64,000 bases of DNA from Rahnella sp. AA (GCF_002834385.1 NZ_PITQ01000004.1:319534-383533), one strand, 5' to 3'; numbered from the stretch's first letter, positions 18,135 through 28,525 are shown. The notes: generated by a model not told the origin, from the letters alone. Numbers and translations: made by a program.

Positions 18135-19226
18135 ATGAAAATCGGTGTCTTTATTCCTATCGGCAACAACGGCTGGTTAATTTCTGAAACCGCGCCACAG
18201 TACAAACCGACCTTTGAACTGAACAAAACCATCGTGCAGAAGGCGGAACACTATAATTTCGACTTCGCGCTCTCGATGATCAAACTGCGCGGCTTCGGCG
18301 GTAAAACCGAATTCTGGGAACACAACATGGAGTCGTTCACGCTGATGGCGGGCCTCGCCGCCGTGACCTCCCGCATCCAGCTCTACGCCACCGCCGCCAC
18401 GCTGGTGATGCCGCCGGCGATTGTGGCGCGCATGGCCGCCACCATTGATTCCATCTCCAACGGACGTTTCGGCGTGAACGTCGTCACCGGCTGGCAGAAA
18501 CCGGAATACGAACAAATGGGCATGTGGCCGGGCGATGACTATTTCAGCCGCCGTTATGACTATCTGACCGAATATGTCAGCGTCCTGCGCGACCTGTGGG
18601 GCACCGGCCACTGCACGCTCGACGGCGAATTCTTCAAGATGGACGACTGCCGCGTCAGCCCGCGCCCGCAGTCTGAAATGAAAGTGATCTGCGCCGGACA
18701 AAGCGACGCAGGCATGGCGTTCTCTGCTAAACACGCCGATTTCAACTTCTGCTTTGGCAAAGGCGTTAACACGCCGACCGCGTTTGCGCCGACCGCCGCG
18801 CGCATGAAAACGGCGGCGGAAGCCGAAGGCCGCGACGTCTCCTCTTACGTGCTCTTTATGGTTATTGCGGATGAAACCGACGCCGCCGCCCGCGCCAAAT
18901 GGGAACTGTATAAAGAAGGCGCGGATGCTGACGCACTGGCGTGGCTCACCGACCAGAGCAGCAAAGATACCAAATCCGGTGCCGACACCAATGTCCGCCA
19001 GATGGCCGACCCCACGTCAGCGGTCAATATCAACATGGGCACGCTGGTCGGCTCCTACGCCAGCGTCGCCAGAATGCTTGATGAAATCGACAGCGTGCCC
19101 GGCGCAGGCGGCGTGCTGCTGACCTTCGACGATTTTGTGGAAGGCATCGAAAACTTTGGCCGTTTCATCCAGCCATTAATGAAAACCCGCCAGCACATCG
19201 CAACGCAGCAGAAAGAGGTGGCGTAA
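18135..19226 (+). CDS. rutA: Pyrimidine monooxygenase RutA
   Basis: RutA is an FMN-dependent luciferase-fold monooxygenase that opens the uracil ring with O2 to give 3-ureidoacrylate/peracrylate. The 363-aa protein carries the LLM-family features [25 protein letters not shown], the flavin-site [22 protein letters not shown] and [12 protein letters not shown], and is highly similar to E. coli RutA over its whole length. A ribosome site (GAGGTG) precedes the ATG. It is the first gene of rutABCDFG, driven by the sigma-54 promoter at 17997. Its stop overlaps the rutB start (TAATG). Confidence 0.97.
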   Translation: MKIGVFIPIGNNGWLISETAPQYKPTFELNKTIVQKAEHYNFDFALSMIKLRGFGGKTEFWEHNMESFTLMAGLAAVTSRIQLYATAATLVMPPAIVARMAATIDSISNGRFGVNVVTGWQKPEYEQMGMWPGDDYFSRRYDYLTEYVSVLRDLWGTGHCTLDGEFFKMDDCRVSPRPQSEMKVICAGQSDAGMAFSAKHADFNFCFGKGVNTPTAFAPTAARMKTAAEAEGRDVSSYVLFMVIADETDAAARAKWELYKEGADADALAWLTDQSSKDTKSGADTNVRQMADPTSAVNINMGTLVGSYASVARMLDEIDSVPGAGGVLLTFDDFVEGIENFGRFIQPLMKTRQHIATQQKEVA

Positions 19227-19975
19227 TGAACATTGTTGAAAATCAGACCGTTGTCCGCCGTGAACCTGAGAACAGCGGTGAGGAAACCATTCTCACGGCC
19301 CGCCCGGAAGCCATTGCGTTTACGCCACAGCAGACGGCGCTGATTGTGGTGGATATGCAGAATGCGTACGCCTCGCAGGGTGGTTATCTGGATTTAGCCG
19401 GTTTTGACGTCTCCGCCACTGCGCCAGTGATCGCCAACATCAAAGTGGCGATTGCCGCCGCGCGCGCCGCAGGCATCAAAGTGATCTTCTTCCAGAATGG
19501 CTGGGACAATCAGTACGTTGAGGCCGGTGGCGCTGGCTCACCAAACTTCCACAAATCCAACGCGCTGAAAACCATGCGTAAACGCCCGGAGCTGATGGGT
19601 AAATTACTGGCAAAAGGCGACTGGGATTACGACCTGGTGGATGAACTCCGGCCACAGCCGGGCGACATCGTGCTGCCAAAATCGCGCTACAGCGGATTCT
19701 TCAACACCCAGCTCGACAGCCTGCTGCGCAGCTATGGCATTCACCATCTGGTGTTCACCGGCATCGCCACCAACGTGTGCGTGGAATCCACGCTGCGTGA
19801 CGGTTTCTTCCTCGAATATTTCGGCGTGGTGCTTGAAGATGCCACCCATCAGGCTGGCCCGGAATTCGCGCAAAAAGCGGCGATTTATAACATCGAAACG
19901 TTCTTTGGCTGGGTCTCCAGCGTGCGCAATTTCTGCGACGCCGTGGGTTATGACGCTAAACAAAACGCCGCATAA
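19226..19975 (+). CDS. rutB: Ureidoacrylate amidohydrolase RutB
   Basis: RutB is an isochorismatase-fold amidase that splits the RutA product, releasing carbamate and aminoacrylate. The catalytic triad is visible: Asp in [12 protein letters not shown] (near residue 40), Lys in [13 protein letters not shown] (near 152) and the nucleophile Cys in [16 protein letters not shown] (near 185). Length (249 aa) is that of the family, with an N-terminal extension rich in Glu/Arg. It is translationally coupled to rutA by a TAATG overlap. Confidence 0.96.
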   Translation: MNIVENQTVVRREPENSGEETILTARPEAIAFTPQQTALIVVDMQNAYASQGGYLDLAGFDVSATAPVIANIKVAIAAARAAGIKVIFFQNGWDNQYVEAGGAGSPNFHKSNALKTMRKRPELMGKLLAKGDWDYDLVDELRPQPGDIVLPKSRYSGFFNTQLDSLLRSYGIHHLVFTGIATNVCVESTLRDGFFLEYFGVVLEDATHQAGPEFAQKAAIYNIETFFGWVSSVRNFCDAVGYDAKQNAA

Positions 19976-20001
19976 CGGCTTTGCTAAAAGGAAATTGAAA
20001 T

Positions 20002-20388
20002 ATGCCTAAAAGTGCCATTATTCCGGCTGGCAGCGGCGTTCCGCTGGCACCGTTTGTTCCGGGAACGCTGGCCGACGGCGTGGTCTACGTCTCCGGCACC
20101 CTCCCTTTTGATAAAGACAACAACGTCGTGCATCTGGGCGATGCCGCCGCGCAAACCCGCCATGTGCTGGAAACCATCAAAAGCGTGATTGAAACCGCGG
20201 GCGGCACAATGGATGACGTCACCATGAACTCGATTTTCATTACCGACTGGGCAAATTACGCCGCCGTGAATCAGGTTTACGCTGAGTATTTCCCCGGCGA
20301 AAAACCGGCGCGGTTCTGTATTCAGTGCGGGCTGGTCAAACCGGGCGCGCTGATTGAAATCGCCACCATCGCGCACATCGGCAAGTAA
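20002..20388 (+). CDS. rutC: Aminoacrylate peracid reductase / deaminase-type RutC (YjgF/Rid family)
   Basis: RutC belongs to the YjgF/YER057c/UK114 (Rid) family and acts on 3-aminoacrylate in the uracil pathway. The 128-aa protein starts [20 protein letters not shown] and includes [12 protein letters not shown], with the conserved Arg in [16 protein letters not shown] and C-terminal [13 protein letters not shown]. These are the usual RutC/Rid signatures, and the length is typical of a trimeric Rid protein. A GGAAATTGAAAT ribosome site precedes the ATG. It lies between rutB and rutD as in E. coli. Confidence 0.95.
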   Translation: MPKSAIIPAGSGVPLAPFVPGTLADGVVYVSGTLPFDKDNNVVHLGDAAAQTRHVLETIKSVIETAGGTMDDVTMNSIFITDWANYAAVNQVYAEYFPGEKPARFCIQCGLVKPGALIEIATIAHIGK

Positions 20389-20429
20389 AGCGTCGGAACA
20401 CATTGTCCTGAAAACCTTGAGGAAACATC

Positions 20430-21269
20430 ATGTATTACAAGGTATTGGGTAAGAATAATGCAGACGCCGAAACCGTGGTGCTTTCCTCCGGCCTCGGCGG
20501 TTCAGGCAGTTTCTGGCAACCCCAGATGGCGATGCTGAGCGGGCATTTTCGCGTCATCATTTATGACCAGCACGGAACCGGCGTCAGTAAAGGCACGGTG
20601 CCCGCCGGTTACCGGATGGAAGATATGGCGGATGAGCTGGCCGGACTGCTCAACGGGCTGGATATCACCCGCTGCCATCTGGTGGGTCACGCGCTCGGCG
20701 GCATTATTGGCCTGCATCTGGCACTGCGTTATCCCGCGCTGCTGCAAAGCCTGGTGGTGATCAACGGCTGGGCGAAGCTCGACAACCAGACGCGCCGCTG
20801 TTTTGAAGTCCGCCAGAATTTACTGCTCAACAGCGGCCTCGATGCCTACGTGCAGGCGCAACCGCTGTTTCTGTATCCGGGCGACTGGCTGTCGGCCAAC
20901 GACGCATTACTCCGGGAAGAGCGCCAGCATCAGGTGGCGCATTTTCAGGGAATGGAAAATCTGCTTCACCGTTTACAGGCGCTGATGAATTCCGACCTGA
21001 CCCAAACGCTCGGACAGGTGATCGCACCCACGCTGGCGTTCAGCTGCAAAGATGATTTGCTGGTGCCGTGGATGCGCTCTGCCGATCTCGCCGGACGCCT
21101 GCCGAACGGCGAACACACACAAATGCTGTACGGCGGCCATGCCATGAGCGTGACCGACCCGGAAACGTTTAACCCGATTTTACTGGAATGGCTGCAACGG
21201 CATTCATCGCAAAAACCTGCCGCGCCTTCCCATCGCCTGCCCACGGAGACAACATGGCCGAAACATTAA
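20430..21269 (+). CDS. rutD: Aminoacrylate hydrolase-like alpha/beta hydrolase RutD
   Basis: RutD promotes hydrolysis of aminoacrylate to malonic semialdehyde and ammonia. The 279-aa protein has the alpha/beta-hydrolase oxyanion loop [11 protein letters not shown] and the nucleophile-elbow sequence VGHALGG. The usual Ser is Ala in that elbow, the same replacement I recall in E. coli RutD. The late Asp (DDLLVPW) and His ([12 protein letters not shown]) remain. A ribosome site TGAGGAAAC precedes the ATG. The end overlaps the rutF start by 16 nt. It is slightly longer than E. coli RutD (266) because of a C-terminal tail. Confidence 0.94.
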   Translation: MYYKVLGKNNADAETVVLSSGLGGSGSFWQPQMAMLSGHFRVIIYDQHGTGVSKGTVPAGYRMEDMADELAGLLNGLDITRCHLVGHALGGIIGLHLALRYPALLQSLVVINGWAKLDNQTRRCFEVRQNLLLNSGLDAYVQAQPLFLYPGDWLSANDALLREERQHQVAHFQGMENLLHRLQALMNSDLTQTLGQVIAPTLAFSCKDDLLVPWMRSADLAGRLPNGEHTQMLYGGHAMSVTDPETFNPILLEWLQRHSSQKPAAPSHRLPTETTWPKH

Positions 21270-21799
21270 CCGCCACGCCGGCTTTACCGGCCATTGAAAA
21301 ACAACCCGCCGTTGAAAAACAGGCGTTCCGCGATGCAATGGCTCATCTCGGTTCCGCCGTTAACATCATCACCACCGACGGTCCCGGCGGTCGCGCGGGT
21401 TTTACCGCATCCGCCGTGTGCAGTGTCACCGACTCGCCGCCAACCCTGCTCGTTTGCCTGAACCGCTCGGCGTCGGTGTATCCGGCCTTTACCGAAAATC
21501 AGGTGCTGTGCGTCAACACGCTCGCCGACTGCCATGAATCGCTGTCCAATTTATTCGGCGGAAAAACGCCGATGGAACAACGCTTTGAAGCCGCCGAATG
21601 GTCATCCCTTTCCACCGGTTCTCCCATTCTCAGCGATGCGCTGGTCTCGTTTGATTGCAAAATCACGCAAGTCACCCGCGTCGGCACCCACGATATTTTG
21701 TTTTGCGAAGCCGTTGCGATCACCCGCAACGACGAACGCCACGGACTGGTGTATTTCGACCGCCGCTATCACCCGCTGATGCGGCAGTCAGCCTGTTAA
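21254..21799 (+). CDS. rutF: Pyrimidine utilisation flavin reductase RutF
   Basis: RutF supplies reduced FMN to the monooxygenase RutA. The 181-aa protein has the flavin reductase-like split-barrel features [38 protein letters not shown] and [15 protein letters not shown]. The start at 21254 (MAETLT), with CGGAGACAAC upstream, is chosen over in-frame codons inside rutD. It overlaps the rutD end by 16 nt. In E. coli rutE sits between rutD and rutF, but here the genes are directly joined, so rutE is missing. Confidence 0.95.
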   Translation: MAETLTATPALPAIEKQPAVEKQAFRDAMAHLGSAVNIITTDGPGGRAGFTASAVCSVTDSPPTLLVCLNRSASVYPAFTENQVLCVNTLADCHESLSNLFGGKTPMEQRFEAAEWSSLSTGSPILSDALVSFDCKITQVTRVGTHDILFCEAVAITRNDERHGLVYFDRRYHPLMRQSAC

Positions 21800-21824
21800 C
21801 TCAACCTGATTAGGGAATTGCAGC

Positions 21825-23180
21825 ATGGCAAATACCAATACCTCCTGGTTTCCAAAGTGGCGTAAAAGAGAAGGCAATCTGGATGGCGCCGTTATTGCGC
21901 CGGACGAGCGGCTGCCGTTAGGGCCGACGGTGATTATGGGTCTGCAACATACCGTCGCCATGTTCGGCGCGACGGTATTAATGCCGCTGCTGATGGGGTT
22001 TGACGCCAACATGGCGATCCTGATGTCCGGCATCGGCACCCTGCTGTTTTTCCTGGTGGTCGGCGGACGCGTGCCGAGTTATCTCGGGTCGAGCGCGGCA
22101 TTTGTCGGGCTGGTAATTGCGGTGACCGGCTACAGCGGCCACGGCGCGAACCCGAATATCGGCGTCGCGCTCGGCGGGATTATTGCCTGCGGGGTCATTT
22201 ATACGCTGATTGGTTTTGTGGTGATGGCCGTGGGTACGCGCTGGATTGAACGCCTGATGCCGCCGGTCGTAACCGGTGCGGTGGTGATGGCGATTGGTCT
22301 GAACCTCGCGCCGATTGCCATTAACAGCGTCTCGGCGTCGTCGTTTGACAGCTGGATGGCGGTGGTCACCGTGCTGTGTATTGGCTCGGTGGCCGTTTTC
22401 ACCCGCGGGCTGGTGCAGCGTTTACTTCTGCTGCTCGGGCTGGTGGCGGCGTATCTGATTTATATGCTGGTCACAAACGTCATGGGGCTGGGCGCACCGG
22501 TGGATTTCACCGCCGTCGCGCAGGCGCCGTGGTTTGGTCTGCCGACCATCACCACGCCGGTGTTCAGCACCCATGCGATGCTGATGATTGCGCCGGTGGC
22601 CGTGATTCTGGTGGCGGAAAACCTCGGGCACATTAAAGCGGTCGCGGGTATGACCGGTAAAAACCTCGATCCGTACATGGGCCGCGCGTTTGTCGGCGAC
22701 GGGCTGGCGACGTTGCTCTCGGCCTCTGCGGGCGGAACCGGTGTGACAACCTACGCGGAAAACATCGGCGTCATGGCGGTCACAAAAATTTATTCCACGC
22801 TGATTTTCGTCGCTGCTGCAATTGTTGCCATTGTGTTGGGCTTTTCGCCCAAATTTGGTGCACTGATCCACACCATTCCCGGTCCGGTATTGGGCGGTGC
22901 GTCGATTGTAGTGTTCGGATTGATTGCCGTAGCCGGTGCGCGCATCTGGGTACAAAACCAGGTGGATCTGGGTCTTAACGGAAATCTCATCATGGTTGCG
23001 GTCACGCTGGTACTGGGCGCAGGCAACTTTACCCTGAGCCTGGGCGGCTTCAGCATGGGCGGCATCGGCACGGCGACGTTTGGCGCAATTTTGCTGAACG
23101 CCTTCCTCAGCCGCAACAAACAGCTAAAAACGCAGCCGGAAATAAAAACTGGCACAGAAGCTGCATTAAAAGATCACTGA
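21825..23180 (+). CDS. rutG: Uracil/pyrimidine permease RutG
   Basis: RutG is an inner-membrane nucleobase:cation symporter of the NCS2 (UraA) family, importing pyrimidines for the Rut pathway. The 451-aa protein has about 14 hydrophobic segments. It carries the NCS2 signatures GLQHTVAMFGATVLMPLLMG in helix 1 and VAENLGHIKAVAGMTGKNLDP, plus the substrate-site stretch GGTGVTTYAENIGVMAVTK. It is the last rut gene and is followed by a strong terminator. Confidence 0.96.
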   Translation: MANTNTSWFPKWRKREGNLDGAVIAPDERLPLGPTVIMGLQHTVAMFGATVLMPLLMGFDANMAILMSGIGTLLFFLVVGGRVPSYLGSSAAFVGLVIAVTGYSGHGANPNIGVALGGIIACGVIYTLIGFVVMAVGTRWIERLMPPVVTGAVVMAIGLNLAPIAINSVSASSFDSWMAVVTVLCIGSVAVFTRGLVQRLLLLLGLVAAYLIYMLVTNVMGLGAPVDFTAVAQAPWFGLPTITTPVFSTHAMLMIAPVAVILVAENLGHIKAVAGMTGKNLDPYMGRAFVGDGLATLLSASAGGTGVTTYAENIGVMAVTKIYSTLIFVAAAIVAIVLGFSPKFGALIHTIPGPVLGGASIVVFGLIAVAGARIWVQNQVDLGLNGNLIMVAVTLVLGAGNFTLSLGGFSMGGIGTATFGAILLNAFLSRNKQLKTQPEIKTGTEAALKDH

Positions 23181-23220
23181 CGACCTCAGTTTCTCCTTAG
23201 CTCATCATTTTTGATGATCG

Positions 23221-23268
23221 CCAGCGGTTATCCGGTCCACCCGTCCGGATTAGCCGCTGGTTTTTTTC
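23221..23268 (+). terminator. Intrinsic terminator of the rut operon
   Basis: CCAGCGGTTATCCGG and CCGGATTAGCCGCTGG pair in a long G+C-rich stem that runs into seven Ts. It separates rutG from the downstream ABC transporter operon, so that operon has its own promoter. Confidence 0.95.
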
Positions 23269-23432
23269 TTTCTGCGCCTCACACATTCCCACATTGCAGC
23301 TAAGTAATGCGAAATTCCTTCGTTCACCTCCCCTTTAAATTGGTTTGTTATGGGTCCAGCACTTTCGTTCTAAAGCACGCCGGAAGTGATTCATCTGCCT
23401 GAATTAACCAAAAAAGAAGAAAGGGTCGCATT

Positions 23433-25073
23433 ATGAAAAACATTCGCCGGATAAACGCGGTCACCCGCGCACTGGCTTTAGGGGCACTTCTCACCAGCAC
23501 ACTCAACGCCTTTGCCGCTGACGGCACGCCGGTTCAGGGTGGCACGCTGATTTATCTCGAACAACAGGCGCATACCAATTTATATCCTCCGGCGGGTGGC
23601 TTTTACCCGAACGGCGGCATCCTGAACCAGATCACCGACAAACTGACCTATCAGAACCCGCAGACGCTGGAAGTCGAGCCGTGGATTGCCGAGTCCTGGA
23701 GCTTTAACGCCGACAAAACCGAATACACTTTCAAACTGCGTCCGGGCGTGACCTTCTCCGACGGCACGCCGCTTGATGCCAACGCCGTGGCGAAGAACTT
23801 CGACACCTACGGGCTGGGCAATAAAGAACGCCATCTGCCAGTTTCCGAAGTGATTAATAACTACGACCACAGCGAAGTGGTTGACCCGCTGACCGTCAAA
23901 TTCTACTTCAAAAAATCCTCGCCGGGCTTCCTGCAGGGCACGGCGACCATCGGCTCCGGGCTGGTGTCACTGAGCACGCTGGATCGCAATTTTGATGCGC
24001 TGGGCGATGCGACGCACATCATCGGTTCCGGCCCGTTCGTGGTCAGTAAAGAAACGCTCGGTCGTGAAGTCGATCTGACGGCGCGCAAAGATTACAACTG
24101 GGGGCCGAAAAACCTCAAACAGCAGGGCCGCGCCAATCTCGACGGCATCAAAGTGATCGTCACCGGTGAAGACAGCGTGCGTATCGGCGCGCTGCTGGCC
24201 GGTCAGGCCGATTTCATCCGTCAGGTTCAGGCGTATGACGAGAAACAGGCCAAAGACCAGAACTTCCCGATTTATGCCGCGCCGACCAAAGGCGTGAACG
24301 ACAGCATTTCGTTCCGTCCGGACAACGCGCTGGTGTCTGATCTCAAAGTCCGTCAGGCGTTGCTGCACGCCACCAACAGCAAACAGGTGGTCGATACGCT
24401 GTTCTCGCCAAACTATCCGCAGGCCACCTCCGTCATTGCCAAAACTGCCGCCGGTTACGTGGATCTGAGCAACAAACTGACGTATGACCCGACACTGTCG
24501 AAAAAGCTGCTGGACGAAGCGGGCTGGAAACCGGGCCCGAACGGTCTGCGCCAGAAAGACGGCAAAACGCTGTCGCTGACCATTTATGAATCCCTGCCGC
24601 AGCCGCAGAACAAAGAAGTGTTGCAGCTGGTTTCGCAGCAGTGGAATCAGGTCGGCGCGAAGCTGAACATTCTGGCCGGTGACGCGGGCAGCCGCGTGGC
24701 GGACAACCTGGATCCGGAAAAAACGCCGGCGAACGTGGTTGAAGTCGGCCGCGCCGATCCGGACGTCATCAAAAGCTCCTTCTATCCGACCAACCGCGAT
24801 GCGTTGCTGCAAAAAGGTGGCCTGAGCAGCAAGGTGAAAAGCTTCCGTGATGACAAACTGAATGACCTGCTGGTGGCGATTTCAGCCGAAGTGGATCCGA
24901 AAAAACGTCTGGCGCTGGCCGGTGACGTGCAGAACTACCTGCTCGATCAGGCTTACGTGATTCCGATTTTCGAAGAGCCACAGGTCTTTGCCGGTGCGCC
25001 TTATTTCAAAGGCGTGAGCTTTGAAGCTGTTGGCCGCCCGAGCTTCTACGGCGCATGGCTTGAAAAGCACTAA
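23433..25073 (+). CDS. ABC transporter substrate-binding protein, family 5 (KPN_01854-type)
   Basis: The 546-aa protein has an N-terminal signal peptide (MKNIRRINAVTRALALGALL to about residue 30, cleavage near AFA-ADG). The SBP_bac_5 (peptide/nickel) fold follows: ITDKLTYQNPQTLEVEPWIAESWSF, FKLRPGVTFSDGTPLDANAVAKNFD, IIGSGPFVV. It binds an unknown solute in the periplasm. Together with the monooxygenase and CMD/peroxidase-like genes downstream it resembles the cluster for which TIGRFAM coined the KPN_01854 subfamily (recalled, not checked). It heads a six-gene operon with short spacings. Confidence 0.88.
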   Translation: MKNIRRINAVTRALALGALLTSTLNAFAADGTPVQGGTLIYLEQQAHTNLYPPAGGFYPNGGILNQITDKLTYQNPQTLEVEPWIAESWSFNADKTEYTFKLRPGVTFSDGTPLDANAVAKNFDTYGLGNKERHLPVSEVINNYDHSEVVDPLTVKFYFKKSSPGFLQGTATIGSGLVSLSTLDRNFDALGDATHIIGSGPFVVSKETLGREVDLTARKDYNWGPKNLKQQGRANLDGIKVIVTGEDSVRIGALLAGQADFIRQVQAYDEKQAKDQNFPIYAAPTKGVNDSISFRPDNALVSDLKVRQALLHATNSKQVVDTLFSPNYPQATSVIAKTAAGYVDLSNKLTYDPTLSKKLLDEAGWKPGPNGLRQKDGKTLSLTIYESLPQPQNKEVLQLVSQQWNQVGAKLNILAGDAGSRVADNLDPEKTPANVVEVGRADPDVIKSSFYPTNRDALLQKGGLSSKVKSFRDDKLNDLLVAISAEVDPKKRLALAGDVQNYLLDQAYVIPIFEEPQVFAGAPYFKGVSFEAVGRPSFYGAWLEKH

Positions 25074-25089
25074 CAGGCAGGAGTGAATC

Positions 25090-26049
25090 ATGAACCGATA
25101 CGTTAGCGGTCGTTTTGGGCAGGCTTTGCTGGTGTTGTGGGCGGCGTTTACCGTCTCCTTTATTCTCCTGCAAGTGCTGCCGGGCGATGCCATTCTGATT
25201 AAATTCCAGAACCCGGACATGGGGCTGAGCCCGGCGCAAATCGCCGATATGCGCGCGGCCTACGGCGCGGATGTGCCGCTGGTGCAGCAATATCTGCATA
25301 CGCTGGGGAATTTCCTGCGCGGGGATCTGGGCTATTCGATTCAGGCTGGCGTACCGGTCACTGAATTACTCAGCAGCAACTTTCCGCCGACCTTGCGGCT
25401 GGCGCTGATGGGCTTCGCACTGGCCGCGGTGGTGGCTTTTGCGCTGGCGTTTATCTCCAGCCTGCTGCATTTCGGCTGGCTGAAAAACCTGTTGCAGTCG
25501 GTGCCGTCGCTGTTTATTTCGATTCCGACTTTCTGGCTCGGTATCGCGCTGATTCAGTTTTTCTCTTTCCATCTGCGCTGGATCCCGGTGATTAATCCGG
25601 GTGAATGGGTCGGGCTGATTTTGCCGGTGGTGACGCTGGCCGTGCCGATTTCCGCACCGCTGGCGCAGATCCTGATCCGCAGCATTGATCAGGTGCAGAC
25701 CCAGCCGTTCGTCGCCGTCGCCCGCGCCAAAGGGGCCAGCCGCAGCGGCGTGCTATGGCGTCATGTGGCGCGTAATGCCCTGCTTCCGGTACTCACTATC
25801 GCCGGTTTGCTCTTTGGTGAACTGATTGCCGGGGCGCTGATCACCGAAACGGTGTTTGGCCTGAATGGCCTCGGGCAACTGACGCAGCAGGCGGTGAACA
25901 ATCAGGACGTCGCGGTTTTACAGGCGATTGTGGTGATTTCCGCCGCCGCCTTCGTCGGCATCAACTTACTGGTCGATTTGCTTTATCCGCTGCTCGACCC
26001 GCGTCTTAAAGCTAACGCCTCGAAAAACTCAAAGGGAGCCACCGCATGA
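25090..26049 (+). CDS. ABC transporter permease (DppB-like)
   Basis: The 319-aa inner-membrane permease has six hydrophobic helices. It shows the DppB/OppB N-terminus (VSGRFGQALLVLWAAFTVSFILLQVLPGD) and the EAA coupling loop (AVARAKGASRSGVLWRHVARNALLPV) that contacts the ATPase. A ribosome site (GCAGGAG) precedes the ATG, 16 nt after the binding-protein gene. It overlaps the next permease by ATGA. It forms the translocation pore with the following gene product. Confidence 0.92.
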   Translation: MNRYVSGRFGQALLVLWAAFTVSFILLQVLPGDAILIKFQNPDMGLSPAQIADMRAAYGADVPLVQQYLHTLGNFLRGDLGYSIQAGVPVTELLSSNFPPTLRLALMGFALAAVVAFALAFISSLLHFGWLKNLLQSVPSLFISIPTFWLGIALIQFFSFHLRWIPVINPGEWVGLILPVVTLAVPISAPLAQILIRSIDQVQTQPFVAVARAKGASRSGVLWRHVARNALLPVLTIAGLLFGELIAGALITETVFGLNGLGQLTQQAVNNQDVAVLQAIVVISAAAFVGINLLVDLLYPLLDPRLKANASKNSKGATA

Positions 26050-26909
26050 GCAGCTTACCGCTGGGTAAAAGCATTCTCTCTATACCCGCCACACAGCGTC
26101 GCCGCTGGAAAACACCCCGTCTGCAACCGGGATTAATTCTCGCGTGGCTGGTGATGGCAACCGTCATTTTGTGGGCCATTGCGCCAGGCATATTTACGGA
26201 TTACAGCGGTACCGAAGGCATCGCGGGCGCACAACGTCTGGCCCCGCAGGCCGGTCACTGGCTGGGCACCGATCAGCTAGGCCGTGATGTTTACGCCCGT
26301 ATCGTTTACGGCGCATCACACTCGCTGTCTGGTGCGCTGGTCGCCGTAGCGCTCGGGCTGGTGTTCGGCACCGCATTAGGGCTGGCCGCCGGTGCCAGCG
26401 GCGGCATTGTTGACGCGATTGTTATGCGCATCAACGACGTATTGCTGTCGATCCCCGGCCTGCTGTTGTCCCTGAGCGTCATCATTTTACTTGGCTTCGG
26501 CACGGTTCACGCGGCGATTGCCGTCGGTGTGACCTCTGTCGCCAACTTCGCCCGCCTCGCCCGCGCCGAAGTGGTGCTGGTACGCCACAGCGATTACGTC
26601 GAAGCCGCGTACGGCAGCGGAGGCACCTTCTTCTCGATCCTCTGGCGGCACATTCTGCCGAACTCGCTGACCTCGGTCATCGCCTTCTCGGCGTTGCAAT
26701 TTGGCAGTGCGATTCTGGCGATTTCCACCCTGAGTTTCCTCGGTTACGGCACTCCGCCGCCGACGCCGGAATGGGGTTTGCTGATCGCCGAAGGCCGTAA
26801 CTACATTTCAACCGCCTGGTGGCTGACCACCTTCCCCGGCGTCGTCGTGGTGCTGGTGGTGCTTTCCGCCAACCGCATCAGCCAGTCATTACGCAGGAGA
26901 ACGCGATGA
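26046..26909 (+). CDS. ABC transporter permease (DppC-like)
   Basis: The 287-aa second permease of the importer has an N-terminal cytoplasmic segment, one helix, then the DppC-type core. LGTDQLGRDVYARIVYGASHSL and the EAA loop ARAEVVLVRHSDYVEAAYGSGGTFFSILWRHILPN identify it. Its start overlaps the upstream permease and its stop overlaps the ATPase start (both ATGA), so all three are translated together. Confidence 0.92.
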   Translation: MSSLPLGKSILSIPATQRRRWKTPRLQPGLILAWLVMATVILWAIAPGIFTDYSGTEGIAGAQRLAPQAGHWLGTDQLGRDVYARIVYGASHSLSGALVAVALGLVFGTALGLAAGASGGIVDAIVMRINDVLLSIPGLLLSLSVIILLGFGTVHAAIAVGVTSVANFARLARAEVVLVRHSDYVEAAYGSGGTFFSILWRHILPNSLTSVIAFSALQFGSAILAISTLSFLGYGTPPPTPEWGLLIAEGRNYISTAWWLTTFPGVVVVLVVLSANRISQSLRRRTR

Positions 26910-28525
26910 GCACACAGGCGACTTTGAATAACCACACCGCACCCGTTCTTGAGCTGGATAACCTGACGATTGCCTACGACGGTAAACCGGTGGTTCACAA
27001 CGTCTCGTTTTCCATTAACGCCGGCGAAGTGCTGGCGCTGGTGGGCGAATCCGGTTCCGGTAAAACCACGACCGCGCAGTCGATCATCGGCCTGCTGGCG
27101 GAAAACGGTCATATTGAACAGGGCGAAATCCGCCTGAACGGCACCGACATCAGCCAGTGGTCGCAGCGCCGCCTTGATGCCCTGCGCGGCGCACGCATCA
27201 GCCTGATCCCGCAGGACCCGACCAGTTCGCTGGATCCGGTGAAAACTATCGGTTCACAGGTTGCCGAAATTCTGGATATCCACCAGCGCCTGCCGCGTGT
27301 TCAGCGCGACGCACGCGTGGTGGAACTGCTGACCCGCGTCGGCCTCACGCACCCGGAACAGCGCGCGAAACAGTATCCGCACGAACTTTCCGGCGGCATG
27401 AAACAGCGCGTGCTGATTGCCATTGCCATTGCGCTGCAACCGGCGCTGATCATCGCCGACGAACCGACCAGCGCGCTCGACGTCACGGTGCAAAAACGCA
27501 TTCTGGATTTGATTGACGATTTGCGCCGCGAATCCGGCACCGCCGTTTTGCTGGTCACACACGATCTGGCGATTGCCGCCGAACGCGCCGACCGCCTGCT
27601 GGTGTTCCGCAACGGCAAAGTGCAGGAACAGGGCGTGACGGCGGAAGTCCTGAACGCGCCGAAAAGCGATTACACCCGCCAGCTGTTTGCCGACGTCCCG
27701 GCCCTTTCAGGCAATCACCGCACGCAAATTGCCGCCGTCGCCGAACCGGTGCTGGTGGTCGAAAATGTCACCCATGATTTCTCACTTGGCGGTAAACATC
27801 AGGCGGCATTCCGCGCCGTCGATAACGTCTCGTTCAGCATTCCGCGCGGCACCACACATTCTCTGGTCGGTGAATCCGGCTCGGGAAAAACCACGCTGGC
27901 GCGCATTCTGCTCGGTTTTCAGAAACCGGACAGCGGCCGCGTATTGATCGACGGCGAAGATATCACGCGCCTCAAAGGCGAAGCGCTGCGTCAGGTGCGC
28001 CGTAAAATTCAGCTGGTGTACCAGAACCCGTTCGCCTCGCTGGATCCGTCACAAACCTTGTTCAGCGTGATTGAAGAACCGCTGCTGAACTTCGAAAAAA
28101 TTCCGTCAGCATTGCGCCGGGATCGGGTTCTGGATATCGCCCGCCGCGTGGCGCTGCCCGAAGAACTGCTGGGCCGCAAACCGCGTGAGCTTTCCGGCGG
28201 CCAGCGTCAGCGCGTGGCGATTGCCCGCGCGCTGATCCTCGAACCGAAAGTGCTGGTGCTCGACGAAGCAACTTCGGCGCTCGACGTCACCGTACAGGCG
28301 CAAATTCTGACCCTGCTCCGGCAGCTCCAGGATTCGCTCGGCCTGACCTATTTGTTTATCTCGCATGACCTGGCAACCGTCCGGCAAATCTCCCACAGCG
28401 TCTCGGTACTGAACCGCGGGCAACAGGTGGATTCCGGTAACGTGGAAGACGTGTTTTCACTGCCTTCCAGCGATTACACCCGCCAGCTGATTGATGCAAT
28501 CCCCGGCCGCCACCGCGCCGCCTGA
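26906..28525 (+). CDS. Dual-domain ABC transporter ATP-binding protein (DppD-DppF fusion type)
   Basis: The 539-aa protein has two complete nucleotide-binding domains. The first (about residues 12-265) has Walker A GESGSGKTT, signature LSGGMKQRV and Walker B ALIIADEPTSALD. The second (about 280-535) has GESGSGKTTLA, LSGGQRQRV and VLVLDEATSALD. It combines the roles of DppD and DppF in one chain, as in YejF and GsiA. The start at 26906 overlaps the permease stop (ATGA), and in-frame codons before it lie inside the permease gene. Confidence 0.94.
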   Translation: MSTQATLNNHTAPVLELDNLTIAYDGKPVVHNVSFSINAGEVLALVGESGSGKTTTAQSIIGLLAENGHIEQGEIRLNGTDISQWSQRRLDALRGARISLIPQDPTSSLDPVKTIGSQVAEILDIHQRLPRVQRDARVVELLTRVGLTHPEQRAKQYPHELSGGMKQRVLIAIAIALQPALIIADEPTSALDVTVQKRILDLIDDLRRESGTAVLLVTHDLAIAAERADRLLVFRNGKVQEQGVTAEVLNAPKSDYTRQLFADVPALSGNHRTQIAAVAEPVLVVENVTHDFSLGGKHQAAFRAVDNVSFSIPRGTTHSLVGESGSGKTTLARILLGFQKPDSGRVLIDGEDITRLKGEALRQVRRKIQLVYQNPFASLDPSQTLFSVIEEPLLNFEKIPSALRRDRVLDIARRVALPEELLGRKPRELSGGQRQRVAIARALILEPKVLVLDEATSALDVTVQAQILTLLRQLQDSLGLTYLFISHDLATVRQISHSVSVLNRGQQVDSGNVEDVFSLPSSDYTRQLIDAIPGRHRAA

